Shown: piece after piece, positions 25,537-35,259 of the stretch
Layout: each line of letters starts with the position of its first letter
How positions within the stretch are numbered: the stretch's first letter is position 1
DNA from: Actinorhabdospora filicis
Lineage (GTDB): Bacteria > Actinomycetota > Actinomycetes > Mycobacteriales > Micromonosporaceae
DNA length: 64,000 nucleotides
Assembly (NCBI RefSeq): GCF_030269765.1
Contig: NZ_BSTX01000001.1
Location: 1,495,370 to 1,559,369, forward strand
Direction: 5' to 3'
Translations under genes and position numbers: made by a program
Notes under the pieces: model-generated
What the model was told of the DNA's origin: nothing
Database searches by the model: none
The model's input: only the letters and a program-made list of their open reading frames with translations

Positions 25537-26424
25537 ATGTCTAGAAAGAACCGTAAGAGCGCAGGCCGTACGGGTGAACGGCCCGAGACGCCCGAGCCAC
25601 TGAATGTCCCCGTCCTCGACAGCCACACCCACCTGGACATAGTGCTTTCCGGAGAATGGGGTGCCGACGGCGCCGAACCGCCAGAGGTCACCGGCCCTTC
25701 GGTCAAAGCCGAACTGGACCTGGCCACCGCCGCCGGAATCACCCGGATCGTCCAGGTCGGGGTGGACGTGCGGTCGTCCCGCTGGGGCGCCGACCTGGCC
25801 GCCGCGCACGACCGTGTCGTGGCCGCCGTGGCCCTGCACCCCAACGAGGCGCCGGTGCTGGACGACCTGGAGGCCGCCCTCGACGAGATCGAGAAGATGG
25901 GCGCCGAGCCGCGCGTGCGCGCCTTCGGTGAGACGGGCCTGGACTCCTACCGCACCGGGCCCGAGGGCCTGGCCGCGCAGGAGTACTCCTTCCGCCGCCA
26001 CATCGACTTCGCCAAGACCTACGCCAAGGCCCTGGTCATCCACGACCGCGAGATGCACGCCGACGTCCTGCGCGTCCTGGACGACGAGGGCGCGCCCGAC
26101 ACCGTCGTCCTGCACTGCTTCTCCGGCGACGAGGCCTTCGCGCGGGAGTGCGTCGAGCGCGGCTTCTTCCTGTCCTTCGCCGGGAACATCACCTTCAAGA
26201 ACGCCCAGCACCTGCGCGACGCGGCCCTCGTGACGCCGGTGGAGCAGATGCTGGTGGAGACCGACGCGCCGTTCCTGACGCCGATGCCCTACCGGGGGCG
26301 CCCCAACTCCTCCTACCTGGTGCCGCTCACCGTCCGCTTCCTCGCCGAACTCAAGGGCGTGGGCGTCGACGAACTGTGCGCGGGCATCGACGCCACCGGC
26401 ACCCGGGTCTTCGGGGACTGGTGA
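25537..26424 (+). CDS. tatD: TatD-family metal-dependent hydrolase (DNase)
   Basis: Metal-dependent hydrolase of the amidohydrolase fold; family members act as 3'-5' DNases. 295 aa. VLDSHTHLDI carries the metal ligands His30 and His32; RAFGETGLDSY supplies the glutamate, HDREMHADV and HCFSGDEAFARE supply further His ligands, and ETDAPFLTPMPYRG the catalytic Asp. The first 20 residues are basic (MSRKNRKSAGRTGERPE). In actinomycetes tatD usually follows metG and precedes rsmA; here metG is 4 kb away and converging, so local order has been rearranged. Overlaps the next gene as GTGA. Confidence 0.93.
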   Translation: MSRKNRKSAGRTGERPETPEPLNVPVLDSHTHLDIVLSGEWGADGAEPPEVTGPSVKAELDLATAAGITRIVQVGVDVRSSRWGADLAAAHDRVVAAVALHPNEAPVLDDLEAALDEIEKMGAEPRVRAFGETGLDSYRTGPEGLAAQEYSFRRHIDFAKTYAKALVIHDREMHADVLRVLDDEGAPDTVVLHCFSGDEAFARECVERGFFLSFAGNITFKNAQHLRDAALVTPVEQMLVETDAPFLTPMPYRGRPNSSYLVPLTVRFLAELKGVGVDELCAGIDATGTRVFGDW

Positions 26425-26897
26425 CGCCCATCGTGGTGATGGGGGCCTCGGGCGCGGGCAAGACCACCGTCGCCCGGGCCCTCGCCGCCCGCCTCGGCGT
26501 CCCCTTCGCCGACGCCGACGACCTGCATCCGCCCGCCAGCGTCGCCGCGATGCGCGCCGGGCGTCCCCTCACCGACACCGACCGGTGGCCGTGGCTGCGC
26601 GACGTCGCCGCGGTCCTGGCCGCACGCGACGTCGTCGTGGCCTGCTCGTCCCTCAAACGCGCCCACCGCGACGTCCTGCGCGAGGCCGGGGACGTCGCCT
26701 TCGCCCACCTCGACGTCGCCGCCGACGAACTGCGGCGGCGCGTGGCCGCCCGCACCGGGCACTTCATGCCCGCCGCGCTCGTCGACGGCCAGCTCGCCGC
26801 GCTGGAACCCCTCGGCCCCGGCGAACACGGCATCACCATCGCCGCAGCCACCGTCGACGCGGCCGTCGACGCGATCGCCGCCTGGGCGCGTCAGTGA
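26421..26897 (+). CDS. Gluconokinase
   Basis: 158 aa from GTG 26421 (GTGA overlap with tatD). Phosphorylates gluconate to 6-phosphogluconate. P-loop GASGAGKTT at 8-16, then FADADDLHPPASVAAMRAGR, PLTDTDRWPWL and ACSSLKRAHRDVLR, all typical of GntK-type gluconokinases, and HFMPAALVDGQLAALEPL near the end. No transporter or GntR is nearby; the link to tatD may be only transcriptional. Confidence 0.92.
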   Translation: MTPIVVMGASGAGKTTVARALAARLGVPFADADDLHPPASVAAMRAGRPLTDTDRWPWLRDVAAVLAARDVVVACSSLKRAHRDVLREAGDVAFAHLDVAADELRRRVAARTGHFMPAALVDGQLAALEPLGPGEHGITIAAATVDAAVDAIAAWARQ

Positions 26898-26978
26898 CAC
26901 CCTGAGCCGTATCAGCGCCGTGTCAGCAGCACCGGCGACCTTGTTCCTCGTCAGCAACACGAGAGACGGGACAGGGAA

Positions 26979-28343
26979 ATGTCGCAGCTCCAGGAGTTCA
27001 TCACCCGCACCGCCACCGAGTACGGGGTTCCCGGCGCCTCCGTCGGGGTCTTCTTCGAAGGCCGGGAGGTCTTCGCCTCCCACGGCGTCACCAGCCTCGC
27101 CCACCCCAGGCCGGTCACCGAGCACACCCTCTTCACCATCGGATCGGTGACCAAGACCTTCACCGCCACGGTCCTGGCGCAACTGGCCGCCGAGGGGAAG
27201 GTCGACCTGGACGCCCCGGTGCGCGCCCACATCCCCGAACTGGTCCTGCCCGACGAGGAGCACGCCGCCGCCATCACCGTCGGGCAGCTGCTGGACCACA
27301 CCGCCGGTTTCGGCTGGGGCGACGTCATCGAGACCGACGAGGGCGACGGCGCGCTGGCCATGGTCGTGGAGCGCATGGCCACCATCGAGCTGATCGGCAA
27401 ACCCGGCGAGCGCGCGTCCTACAGCCAGGCCGCCTACAACCTGGCGGGCCGGGTGATCGAGAAGATCACCGGCGAGCCCTACGAGAAGGTCGTGGCGCGG
27501 ATGCTGCTGGCGCCGCTGGGGCTGGCCGAAACGACGTACTTCGCCACCGAGGCGATGCTGCGGGAGTTCGCCGTCGGGCACGACGCGGAGGAGGACGGTT
27601 CGCGGCGGGCGGTGCGGATGTGGAAGCCGTGGCGCGGCGGCAACCCGGGTGGCGGGCTGGCGATCTCGATGGCGGATCTGCTGCGGTGGGCGCGGTTCCA
27701 GCTCGGCGACGTCGAGGGCCCGGTGTCGCGTGAGGTGCTGGAGGCGATGAAGGTCGCGCGGGTGGAGATGAAGTCGAGCTCCCTCGCCGACGCGATCGGG
27801 CTGTCGTGGTTCCTGCGCGATGTGGGCGGCTCCGATGGTGGGAGTGTTCGCACCGTCGGGCACGGCGGTTCGGGCACGGGCCAGTTCGGTGAGCTGCTGC
27901 TGGTGCCGGAGCGGGGTTTCGCGGTGGTGGTGGCGTCCAATGACGCGGCGGCGGGCTACCAGCTGAACCAGGCGGTGGCGAAGTGGACGCTGGAGCACTA
28001 CCTGGGTGTGGTGGACGCCGATCCGGAGCCGGTGGCGCACGACGCGGCGCGCACGGCGGTCTTCGCGGGCCGCTACGACATCGACGCGATGACGGTGACG
28101 GTGACCTCGCAGGAGTCGGGGATGACGATCGCGGCGGCGATCAAGGCGGAGGTGCGGGCCACCTCGACCGACGAGATGCCCCCGGACATCGACGCGGCCC
28201 CGATGGGGATGCTGGATGCCGAGAGCGACGAGTTCATCGTGGTCGACGGCGGGCTGAAGGGTCAGCGCGGCGTGTTCCACCGGGACGCCTCGGGCGCGAT
28301 CACGGGCCTGGACCTGGCGGGGAGGCTCTTCGCACGAGTGTGA
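26979..28343 (+). CDS. Serine hydrolase of the beta-lactamase / PBP4* (class C-like) family
   Basis: 454 aa, cytosolic by lack of a signal peptide. The nucleophile motif S-x-x-K is SVTK (56-59), Y-x-N-like YSQ at 148-150, and GHGGSGTGQFG supplies the third motif (H-x-G). The C-terminal 100 residues form a separate lipocalin-like domain (FAGRYDIDAMTVTVTSQESG). Such enzymes cleave D-amino-acid peptides, esters or beta-lactams; the substrate is not readable. RBS GACAGGGA lies just upstream. A bidirectional terminator follows. Confidence 0.9.
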   Translation: MSQLQEFITRTATEYGVPGASVGVFFEGREVFASHGVTSLAHPRPVTEHTLFTIGSVTKTFTATVLAQLAAEGKVDLDAPVRAHIPELVLPDEEHAAAITVGQLLDHTAGFGWGDVIETDEGDGALAMVVERMATIELIGKPGERASYSQAAYNLAGRVIEKITGEPYEKVVARMLLAPLGLAETTYFATEAMLREFAVGHDAEEDGSRRAVRMWKPWRGGNPGGGLAISMADLLRWARFQLGDVEGPVSREVLEAMKVARVEMKSSSLADAIGLSWFLRDVGGSDGGSVRTVGHGGSGTGQFGELLLVPERGFAVVVASNDAAAGYQLNQAVAKWTLEHYLGVVDADPEPVAHDAARTAVFAGRYDIDAMTVTVTSQESGMTIAAAIKAEVRATSTDEMPPDIDAAPMGMLDAESDEFIVVDGGLKGQRGVFHRDASGAITGLDLAGRLFARV

Positions 28344-28410
28344 AGGGAAGGTAGCGGCACACGGGTGTGAAACAGAGATAGAGGCGCGGGTGGACGAACC
28401 GACCCGCACA

Positions 28411-28447
28411 CGCGAAAGGCCGACCGGTTGCCCGGTCGGCCTTCGCG
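28411..28447. terminator. Bidirectional hairpin terminator between serine hydrolase and metG
   Basis: Stem AAGGCCGACCGG / CCGGTCGGCCTT (28416-28427, 28432-28443) with loop TTGC, flanked by CGCGA / CGCG. It serves two converging genes. Confidence 0.8.
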
Positions 28448-28498
28448 CATGTCTCACCGTGTGCGGTGGGGTGTCACGGCTTTACGGCCGTAAAACCT

Positions 28499-30304
28499 CT
28501 ACTCCCCCGCCTCCAGCCGCGCCAGTTCCTCCTCCACCACGCTCGGGTCGAGCTTGGTGAAGATCGGGACGGGCTTGGCCAGCGGCGTCCCGACGTGGAT
28601 CGGCCGCGATTCCCAGGCGGGCACGCCGGTGTAGTCGCCGGTGATGATCGGGTAGCCGCGGGTGCCGATGGGGCCGGTGCCGTCGAGGTCGTCGACCTCT
28701 TCGATGCGCGGGAGGGGCGCGAAGACGCCCTCGCCGCCGAGCATCTCGTGGATCTTCTGCGAGGAGTGCGGCAGGAACGGCGCCAGGAGGGTCTTGCAGT
28801 CGTCGACGGCCTGGAGGGTGACGTGGAGGATGGTGCCCTGGCGGGCCTTGTTCTCCTCGCCCTTGAGCTTCCACGGCTCCGATTCCGAGACGTACTTGTT
28901 GGCGGCGGCCACCGCGCGCATGGCCTCGCCGATGGCGGCCTTCTGGCGGTTGCGGGCGATGAGGTCGCCGACGGTGGTGAAGGCCGCGCGGGTGGTCTCC
29001 AGGAGGGCGGTGTCCTCGGGCTGGAGGTCGGCGGCGGCGGGGATCTCGCCGAAGTTCTTGGCGGCCATGGCCACCGCGCGGTTGACGAGGTTGCCCCAGC
29101 CGGCCACGAGCTCGTCGTTGTTGCGGCGGACGAACTCGGCCCAGGTGAAGTCGGTGTCCTGGGTCTCGGGCCCGGCCACGGCGATGAAGTAGCGCAGGGC
29201 GTCGGCGTCGTAGCGGGCCAGGAAGTCGCGGACGTAGATGACCACGCGGCGCGAGGAGGAGAACTTGCGGCCCTCCATGGTCAGGAACTCGCTGGAGACG
29301 ACCTCGGTGGGCAGTTCCATCGTGCCCAGGGCACCGGGCTTGCCGCCCTTGGCGCCGCCGCCGTTGTTGCCCAGCAGCATCGCCGGCCAGATCTCGGAGT
29401 GGAAGACGATGTTGTCCTTGCCCATGAAGTAGTAGGACAGGGCCTGCGGGTCCTGCCACCACTGGCGCCAGGCTTCGGGGTCGCCGCTGCGGCGGGCCCA
29501 TTCGATGCTGGCCGACAGGTAGCCGATGACGGCGTCGAACCACACGTAGAGGCGCTTGTCGCCGCGGTCGCGCCAGCCGTCGAGGGGCACCGGGACGCCC
29601 CAGTCGAGGTCGCGGGAGATCGCGCGGGGCTTGAGGTCGTCCAGGAGGTTGCGGGTGAAGCGCACGACGTTGGGGCGCCAGCCGTCGCGGGTGTCCAGCC
29701 AGGTGCCGAGGGTCTCGGCGAAGGCGGGCAGGTCGAGGAAGAAGTGCTCCTCCTCCACGAACTTCGGGGTCTCGCCGTTGATGCGCGAGCGCGGGCCGAT
29801 CAGGTCGGTGGGGTCGAGCTGGTTGCCGCAGTTGTCGCACTGGTCGCCGCGGGCGCCGTCGTAGCCGCAGATGGGGCAGGTGCCCTCGATGTAGCGGTCG
29901 GGGAGGGTGCGGCCGGTGGACGGGGAGATCGCGCCGAGGGTGGTCTTGGCGAGGATGTACCCGTTGTCGTGGAGGGCGGTGAAGATCTCCTGGACGACGG
30001 CGTAGTGGTTGCCGGTGGTGGTGCGGGTGAACAGGTCGTAGGACAGGCCGAGGGCGACCAGGTCCTCCACGATGATCCGGTTGTACTTGTCGGCGGCCTC
30101 GATGGGCGTGAGGCCCTCGTTGTCGGCCTGCACCAGGATCGGCGTCCCGTGCTCGTCGGTGCCCGAGACCATCAGGACGTCGTGGCCGGCCATGCGCATG
30201 TACCGGCTGAAGACGTCGGCGGGCACCCCGAACCCGGAGACGTGGCCGATGTGGCGCGGACCATTGGCGTACGGCCAGGCGACCGCGGTCAGGACATGAC
30301 TCAT
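28499..30304 (-). CDS. metG: Methionyl-tRNA synthetase
   Basis: Charges tRNA-Met. 601 aa from ATG 30304 ([20 protein letters not shown]); the frame is open 14 codons further up, but those do not fit. HIGH motif at 18-21; a zinc knuckle [18 protein letters not shown]; the KMSKS position reads GRKFSSSR, a tolerated variant; the C-terminal anticodon-binding domain is present, but there is no EMAP/tRNA-binding extension. The usual downstream partner tatD is not adjacent. Confidence 0.96.
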   Translation of the reverse strand: MSHVLTAVAWPYANGPRHIGHVSGFGVPADVFSRYMRMAGHDVLMVSGTDEHGTPILVQADNEGLTPIEAADKYNRIIVEDLVALGLSYDLFTRTTTGNHYAVVQEIFTALHDNGYILAKTTLGAISPSTGRTLPDRYIEGTCPICGYDGARGDQCDNCGNQLDPTDLIGPRSRINGETPKFVEEEHFFLDLPAFAETLGTWLDTRDGWRPNVVRFTRNLLDDLKPRAISRDLDWGVPVPLDGWRDRGDKRLYVWFDAVIGYLSASIEWARRSGDPEAWRQWWQDPQALSYYFMGKDNIVFHSEIWPAMLLGNNGGGAKGGKPGALGTMELPTEVVSSEFLTMEGRKFSSSRRVVIYVRDFLARYDADALRYFIAVAGPETQDTDFTWAEFVRRNNDELVAGWGNLVNRAVAMAAKNFGEIPAAADLQPEDTALLETTRAAFTTVGDLIARNRQKAAIGEAMRAVAAANKYVSESEPWKLKGEENKARQGTILHVTLQAVDDCKTLLAPFLPHSSQKIHEMLGGEGVFAPLPRIEEVDDLDGTGPIGTRGYPIITGDYTGVPAWESRPIHVGTPLAKPVPIFTKLDPSVVEEELARLEAGE

Positions 30305-30402
30305 GAGCACGTAGCCTACCGGCGTCTCTACCTCGGCCAACGGCACGCCGAGGGCCCGCGAAATCCCCCCGTACCGGCCTCGCCTGGGGTGGAATGGGTG
30401 GC

Positions 30403-32106
30403 ATGTCCGAGAACGCGGGGGAACGTCCGGCTACCGTCGAGGGTGAGGAGCCGAAGGTGCTGGCCGCGGGCCTGGAGGCGGTCAATCTGCCGCACCAGGA
30501 CGGCGAGCGCCATGTCACCGCCGACGCCGACAAGCCGACCGTCGTGATGTCGGCGGTGGCGCGGGTGAACGAGATCCTGGACGGTGGTGGCGCTCAGGCG
30601 CCGATGCCGGTGAAGGCGGCGGCGAGGAAGGTGAAGCCGCCGCGGAATCCGGTGGTGGGGCTGGCGATGCTGGTGGTGTTGTCGCTGCTGGTGGCGTTCT
30701 TCGCGTGGGTGAGCGCCGAGCCGTTCTGGCTGTCGCTGGGGCACGGGACCGACGGGGCGGTGACGGTGACCCATTGCAAGGGCGATGGGGCGACGTACCG
30801 GTGCGGTGGGAGTTTCGTGTCGGAGGACGGCGGGCTGACGCTGGAGTACGCCACGATCACCGGTGAGGAGTCGACCGAGGTGGTCGGGGACGTGCTGCCG
30901 GCGGTGGCGGTGTCGGCCGACGCGCGGACGGTGTACACCGGGGACACCTCGGGGTTGTTCCTGCGGTGGGTGATCGGGTTCGCGTTGATGCTGGTGTGCG
31001 CGGCGCTGATTCCGCTGGCGACGGGCGCGTGGCGGCTGGAGGGGCGGGGCCGGTTCTGGGCGGTGCTGGCCGGGTACGGGATTCCGCTGGTGCTGGCGGC
31101 GGGTGTCATCGGGGCGGCGTGGTTAGCGTCCGATGACGAGGTTGACGGCGGCGGTGCCGGCGGCGGCGGCGACGTAGGCCCACACGGCGAGTCTGGTGAT
31201 CGTCAGGCGGCGCCGTTCGCCGACTTTGGCGGCGGCCAGGAGCCACGCCAGGGCGGGGAGGACGCCGACGGCGTGCATGGTGACGGCGTGGGTGGGTTTG
31301 AGCCATCCGGCGGTGTCGTAGGCGGCCTGTTCGTTTCCGGCGTTGCTGAGGATGACGCCGGTGGCGATCATGGCCGCGCCGGAGGCCATGGCGCCCATGA
31401 GGATGGTGAGCCCGGCGCGGGTGGCCAGGCGCATGGCGGCGTCGGTGGCGGGCCTGCGGTAGGCGGCGATGGTGAGGGCGAGGACGGCGGCGACGATGAC
31501 GACGCCCCCGAAGGCGAGGACGGCGGTGACGGCGGAGGAGAAGCCGTCGTCGTAGTTGAAGTGGGACGGGACGCCCCGCCACGCCTGGAGGGTGATGCCG
31601 CCGGTCTCGGCGACGCTGGTGGCGATGAACACGCCGGTGAGGATCGTGCGGAGCCTGGTCCCGGTGGTGAGCTGCGCCGATACCCAGGTGAGGGTGGCGA
31701 GGGTGAGGCCGAAGGACAGTCCGAAGGTGGTGGGTTTGCGCCAGGAGACGGGTCCGGCCCAGGCGGTGTCGCCGGTGAGGAAGACCGCGAAGTGGAACAG
31801 GCCGGACGCGAAGAGGACGGCTGCGACGAGGTAGGCGGCGCGTTCGATCGCGCGCGCGTCGCGCCAGATGCCGGTGACGGGTTCGGGGATGGGGAACAGC
31901 GGGATGGGCTTCTGGGTGGGGCTCGACATGCAGAAACGGTATGGCCGCGGGGGCGGGTGGGTCGTCCGGCGAGGGGCGGCACTTGCGGTGCGGGCGGTAC
32001 GCCGGTGGCGGTAGGGGCGGGTGCGCCGGTGGGCGTAGGGATTCTCGGGGAACGCACAGCCGGTCTTCCGCAACCGGGCACCCATCTGGGCACGTGTCCT
32101 TGGTGA
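30403..32106 (+). CDS. Membrane protein with an open frame that overruns its 3' end
   Basis: The believable part is residues 1 to about 240. A soluble acidic N-terminus ([20 protein letters not shown]) is followed by a membrane helix ([20 protein letters not shown]), an external domain with two cysteines ([14 protein letters not shown]) and two more helices ([38 protein letters not shown]). After about 31120 the frame continues for another 980 bases antisense through the converging gene at 31123-31929 as a Gly/Glu/Asp-rich shadow. Both other frames stop within 15 bases of that point (TAG and TGA). I infer a true end near 31125 and either a recent stop loss or a one-base sequence error. Function unknown. 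Confidence 0.6.
   Translation: MSENAGERPATVEGEEPKVLAAGLEAVNLPHQDGERHVTADADKPTVVMSAVARVNEILDGGGAQAPMPVKAAARKVKPPRNPVVGLAMLVVLSLLVAFFAWVSAEPFWLSLGHGTDGAVTVTHCKGDGATYRCGGSFVSEDGGLTLEYATITGEESTEVVGDVLPAVAVSADARTVYTGDTSGLFLRWVIGFALMLVCAALIPLATGAWRLEGRGRFWAVLAGYGIPLVLAAGVIGAAWLASDDEVDGGGAGGGGDVGPHGESGDRQAAPFADFGGGQEPRQGGEDADGVHGDGVGGFEPSGGVVGGLFVSGVAEDDAGGDHGRAGGHGAHEDGEPGAGGQAHGGVGGGPAVGGDGEGEDGGDDDDAPEGEDGGDGGGEAVVVVEVGRDAPPRLEGDAAGLGDAGGDEHAGEDRAEPGPGGELRRYPGEGGEGEAEGQSEGGGFAPGDGSGPGGVAGEEDREVEQAGREEDGCDEVGGAFDRARVAPDAGDGFGDGEQRDGLLGGARHAETVWPRGRVGRPARGGTCGAGGTPVAVGAGAPVGVGILGERTAGLPQPGTHLGTCPW
31123..31929 (-). CDS. Multi-spanning membrane protein, 268 aa
   Basis: Starts [20 protein letters not shown] at ATG 31929. 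About seven hydrophobic segments (for example [58 protein letters not shown]) with conserved-looking polar residues inside helices ([35 protein letters not shown]). No family recognised. It converges on the preceding gene with no gap and is separated from the PBP gene by 325 bp. Confidence 0.75.
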   Translation of the reverse strand: MSSPTQKPIPLFPIPEPVTGIWRDARAIERAAYLVAAVLFASGLFHFAVFLTGDTAWAGPVSWRKPTTFGLSFGLTLATLTWVSAQLTTGTRLRTILTGVFIATSVAETGGITLQAWRGVPSHFNYDDGFSSAVTAVLAFGGVVIVAAVLALTIAAYRRPATDAAMRLATRAGLTILMGAMASGAAMIATGVILSNAGNEQAAYDTAGWLKPTHAVTMHAVGVLPALAWLLAAAKVGERRRLTITRLAVWAYVAAAAGTAAVNLVIGR

Positions 32107-32254
32107 GGCCGGTTTTCGTGGCGCCGCCGCTTTTGGCGCCGCTTTCTGTGACGACGCTCTTTGTGACGATGCGCACCGGTGTGCACGCGTTATGTGTCGA
32201 CAGGCGTCTATCCCACGTACCGTCCAGGAGTCGATCTACGCGGAGGTGCGCCCC
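31930..32254. other. 325-bp intergenic region between divergent membrane-protein and PBP genes
   Basis: No gene seen. It holds a short direct repeat CTGTGACGACGCT / TTGTGACGATGCG (about 32144-32173) followed by TGCGCACCGGTGTGCA, a near-perfect palindrome. Both promoters must lie here. The strong Shine-Dalgarno GGAGG at 32242-32246 sits at its end and sets the PBP start. Confidence 0.5.
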
Positions 32255-34507
32255 TTGGGCCTTTATGTGAGCAGCCGGGAGAGAACATCCCCTGGTAAAG
32301 CCGTACTCACCCTCCTCGCCACCGGGCTCATCGGGGGCCTGGTGGTGGCCCTCGCCATGCTCCCGCTGGTGGGCGGCACCGGGCTGGCCTCCAAGGCCGG
32401 CGCCGACGCGTTCACCACCACCCCGGCCGATCTGAAGCTGCCGCCGCCGCCGCGTCCCTCGACGCTGTACGCGTCCGATGGGCAGACGGTGATCGCCAAG
32501 TACTTCGACCAGTACCGGGTCGACACCGCCGCGGGGAAGATCCCGAAGGTCATGAAGGACGCCATCGTCGCCGCCGAGGACCAGCGGTTCTACGAGCACA
32601 ATGGCGTCGACCCCAAGGGCGTGCTGCGGTCGCTGGTGGCCAACCTCGCCAACGGCGGGGTCACGCAGGGCGCCTCGACGCTGACCATGCAGTACGTGCG
32701 CAACGCGCTCCTGTACGGCGCCGACTCCCCCGAGCAGGCCTCGTCGGCCACCGACCAGACCCCGGCGCGCAAGCTCCGTGAGGCGCGGCTGGCGCTGGGC
32801 ATCGAGAAGGAACTGGACAAGGACCAGATCCTCACCAACTACCTGAACATCACCTACTTCGGGCACGGTGCCTACGGCATCGGCGCGGCCGCGTGGGTGT
32901 ACTTCGGGAAGACCGCGCCGGAGCTGGACCTGGACGAGGCGGCGATGCTGGCCGCGCTGGTGCAGGCGCCCTCGGCCTACGACCCGATCGCCGGTGACAA
33001 GGCCGCGGCGACCACGCGCCGCAACTACGTCCTGGACCAGATGGTCAAGACCGGCGCGATCGACGCCGCCACGGCCACCGAGGCCAAGGCCGCCGGCATC
33101 GAGACCGACCCGCAGGACATCCCCACCGGCGCCGGTGGCGTGGAGAACCCCAAGTGGGGTTTCTTCTCCGATTACTTCACCAGCTGGTGGAAGCAGCAGC
33201 CGGACTTCGGGGCCACCCCCGACGAGCGGCTGAACCTGCTGCGCCGCGGTGGTTTCAAGATCGTGTCCTCGCTGGACGCCGACCTGCAGAAGACCGCCGA
33301 CCAGGCCATCGCCCAGCAGATCGGCACCGACTCGCCCTACGCGCTGGGTACCGTCCTGGTCGAACCCAAGACCGGGTACGTGCGGACCATGGCCGTCAAC
33401 CGGCTCTTCTCCACCGACATCTCCAAGAACGGCCCCAACACCGGTGGCAGCGGCAAGGGCACCTACCCCGCCACGACCAACCCGCTGCTGTCGGGCGGCG
33501 GCTCGGTCAGCGGCTACCAGGCCGGGTCGACGTTCAAGATGTTCACCATGCTGGCCGCCCTCGACGCGGGCATGCCGCTGGACACGATGATCTACTCGCC
33601 GAACAAGTACAAGTCGAAGTACTACGGCGGCGCCGGGACCAGCAAGTGCGGCGAGTTCTACTGCCCCAGCAACGACAGCCCGTCGATGACCGGCAACCAG
33701 ACCATGTGGTCGGGTTTCGGGAAGTCGGTCAACACGTACTTCATCCAGCTGGAGGAGCGCGTCGGCGCCGACAAGGCCGTGGCGATGGCCGAGAAGATGG
33801 GCCTGACCTGGAAGACCAAGCCGGACAAGGACCAGGCCGCCAACGCCGTCGCGTGGGGTTCGTTCACCCTCGGAGTGGCCGACGTGACGCCCCTGGAGAT
33901 GGCCGCCGCCTACGCAACGATCGCCGGTGACGGCGTCTACGCCACGCCCACCCCGGTGGTGTCGATCAAGGACGAGACCGGGCAGGACGTCGAGTTCAAC
34001 AAGCCCGCCACGCGGCAGGTGTTCTCCGCCGAGGTCGCCCGCGCCGCCACCGACGCCGCGCGCTGCACCACCGGCTACGGCGCGGCCACCGGCTCCTGCG
34101 GTGGCTGGTCGACGGCGCCCGGGGTGTCCGGCAGCGTCGGCGGTCCCGTCGCCGGCAAGACCGGTACCACCGAGAACAACCAGGCCGGCTGGTTCGCCGG
34201 GTTCACCCCGAACCTGGCCGCCGCGTCCTTCATCAGCGACCCCGACAACCCCAACCACGCCGTGGGCAGCCTCTCGCACATGCCCACCGACGTGTCGGCG
34301 AAGGTGCTGGGCACCGGCTGGCGGGAGAACCCGAAGGGCTCCTTCACGCCGCCCACGAAGCTGGTGGGCGCCAAGACGAACTCGCCGTGGAACGGCGGGC
34401 CGGAGAAGCCCGACACCGGCGGGTCCACCCCGCCGTCCAATCCCCCGGTGAACCCGAGCGGGACGCCCACGCAGGGCAGTTCGACGGGACCGGGACGCCG
34501 GGACTGA
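32255..34507 (+). CDS. Class A penicillin-binding protein (bifunctional transglycosylase/transpeptidase)
   Basis: Polymerises and cross-links peptidoglycan outside the membrane. I place the start at TTG 32255 because GGAGG at 32242-32246 is 8 bases upstream; GTG 32246 overlaps the SD and other candidates have none. This gives 750 aa. One N-terminal membrane helix (VLTLLATGLIGGLVVALAML). The GT51 domain has EDQRFYEHNGVDPKGVLRS and GASTLTMQYVRNALL. The transpeptidase has S-x-x-K in GSTFKM, S-x-N in SVNTYF and KTGTT. A Pro/Gly/Thr-rich tail follows (TPPSNPPVNPSGTPTQG). No PASTA domains. PonA-like, as in mycobacteria. Confidence 0.94.
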   Translation: MGLYVSSRERTSPGKAVLTLLATGLIGGLVVALAMLPLVGGTGLASKAGADAFTTTPADLKLPPPPRPSTLYASDGQTVIAKYFDQYRVDTAAGKIPKVMKDAIVAAEDQRFYEHNGVDPKGVLRSLVANLANGGVTQGASTLTMQYVRNALLYGADSPEQASSATDQTPARKLREARLALGIEKELDKDQILTNYLNITYFGHGAYGIGAAAWVYFGKTAPELDLDEAAMLAALVQAPSAYDPIAGDKAAATTRRNYVLDQMVKTGAIDAATATEAKAAGIETDPQDIPTGAGGVENPKWGFFSDYFTSWWKQQPDFGATPDERLNLLRRGGFKIVSSLDADLQKTADQAIAQQIGTDSPYALGTVLVEPKTGYVRTMAVNRLFSTDISKNGPNTGGSGKGTYPATTNPLLSGGGSVSGYQAGSTFKMFTMLAALDAGMPLDTMIYSPNKYKSKYYGGAGTSKCGEFYCPSNDSPSMTGNQTMWSGFGKSVNTYFIQLEERVGADKAVAMAEKMGLTWKTKPDKDQAANAVAWGSFTLGVADVTPLEMAAAYATIAGDGVYATPTPVVSIKDETGQDVEFNKPATRQVFSAEVARAATDAARCTTGYGAATGSCGGWSTAPGVSGSVGGPVAGKTGTTENNQAGWFAGFTPNLAAASFISDPDNPNHAVGSLSHMPTDVSAKVLGTGWRENPKGSFTPPTKLVGAKTNSPWNGGPEKPDTGGSTPPSNPPVNPSGTPTQGSSTGPGRRD

Positions 34508-34513
34508 GCACAC

Positions 34514-34547
34514 GCCGAAGGCGCCACCCCCGGGTGGCGCCTTCGGC
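34514..34547. terminator. Strong hairpin terminator after the PBP gene
   Basis: Stem GCCGAAGGCGCCACC / GGTGGCGCCTTCGGC, about 15 bp with a CCCG loop. It touches the stop of the converging hydrolase remnant, so it may end both transcripts. Confidence 0.8.
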
Positions 34548-34816
34548 TAGGCGGCGACCTCGCGGACGGCCGCGGCGATCGCCGGGGCGTCCTTGCGCAG
34601 GATCGTCCCGTGGGTGCCGGCGACCTTCGCGCTGATCGCCAGGTGCCGAAAACCCGGGCCGAGCTCGGCGATCACGTTCTTCCAGTAGCCCCGGGTGGCG
34701 AACTGGCCGTTGAGGTGGACCACCGGGACGCCCGGCCCGCCGGTGTCGGTGGCGGCCGGCGCGGTGTCGCCGACCGGGATCAGCCCCGTCCAGGGTGTGG
34801 CCGCTAAAGCCGTCAT
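34547..34816 (-). pseudogene. Internally deleted alpha/beta hydrolase remnant
   Basis: 89 aa in one frame. Residues 1 to about 60 (VGDTAPAATDTGGPGVPVVH, then LNGQFATRGYWKNVIAELGP) look like the first strands of an alpha/beta hydrolase. The last 30 residues (KVAGTHGTILRKDAPAIAAA) look like the C-terminal segment carrying the catalytic His (GTHG). The roughly 170 residues expected between them, including the nucleophile G-x-S-x-G, are missing, so it cannot be an active hydrolase. The join keeps the frame. It is coupled by a 4-nt overlap to the SHOCT-like gene, so it may still be translated. Confidence 0.6.
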
Positions 34817-35259
34817 TCGCAGAACACCCGCACCGAGCTGGTCTCGTCGACGACGTCGACCACGAGCTCGTCGAGGTGGTCGATGAGCTCCTCGATCTGG
34901 GCGGGCTTGAGCTCGCTCAGGTCGATCGGGACGCCCGACTTACCGAGCTCGGCGTTGATCTTGGCGATGGCCTGCGGCGGGATGAAGCTGGTCAGCCGGA
35001 CCCCGGCGCGCAGCAGCTGCAACGGCACCCGGATGTTCACGTGGCCCGTCCCGGCGCCCGCGGAGTCGTCGGAGGCCAGCACGCGCAGGTACTTGCGGCG
35101 GGGTCCCGCCTGGGGCGCGGCCTCGCGCGGGGACGCCTGCCGCTCCCCCTCCACGGCGGCGATGAGCTGCTCGGCCTCGTCGGCGGTGATCTTGTTCTCG
35201 GCCAGCATCTCCAGGATCTGGCGGCGCTGCTCGGTCACGTGCTCGTTCCTCTCACTCAT
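34813..35259 (-). CDS. SHOCT-like domain protein (YvlB/LiaX N-terminal type)
   Basis: 148 aa from ATG 35259. The N-terminus RRQILEMLAENKITADEAEQ is the short amphipathic SHOCT-like module often found at the start of stress-envelope proteins. The rest (VNIRVPLQLLRAGVRLTSFI, then PIDLSELKPAQIEELIDHLD) is cytosolic and unassigned. It overlaps the genes before and after by 4 nt, in the order DUF2089 regulator, membrane protein, this gene. The likely role is regulation or scaffolding with those partners; that is inferred from context. Confidence 0.82.
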   Translation of the reverse strand: MSERNEHVTEQRRQILEMLAENKITADEAEQLIAAVEGERQASPREAAPQAGPRRKYLRVLASDDSAGAGTGHVNIRVPLQLLRAGVRLTSFIPPQAIAKINAELGKSGVPIDLSELKPAQIEELIDHLDELVVDVVDETSSVRVFCE

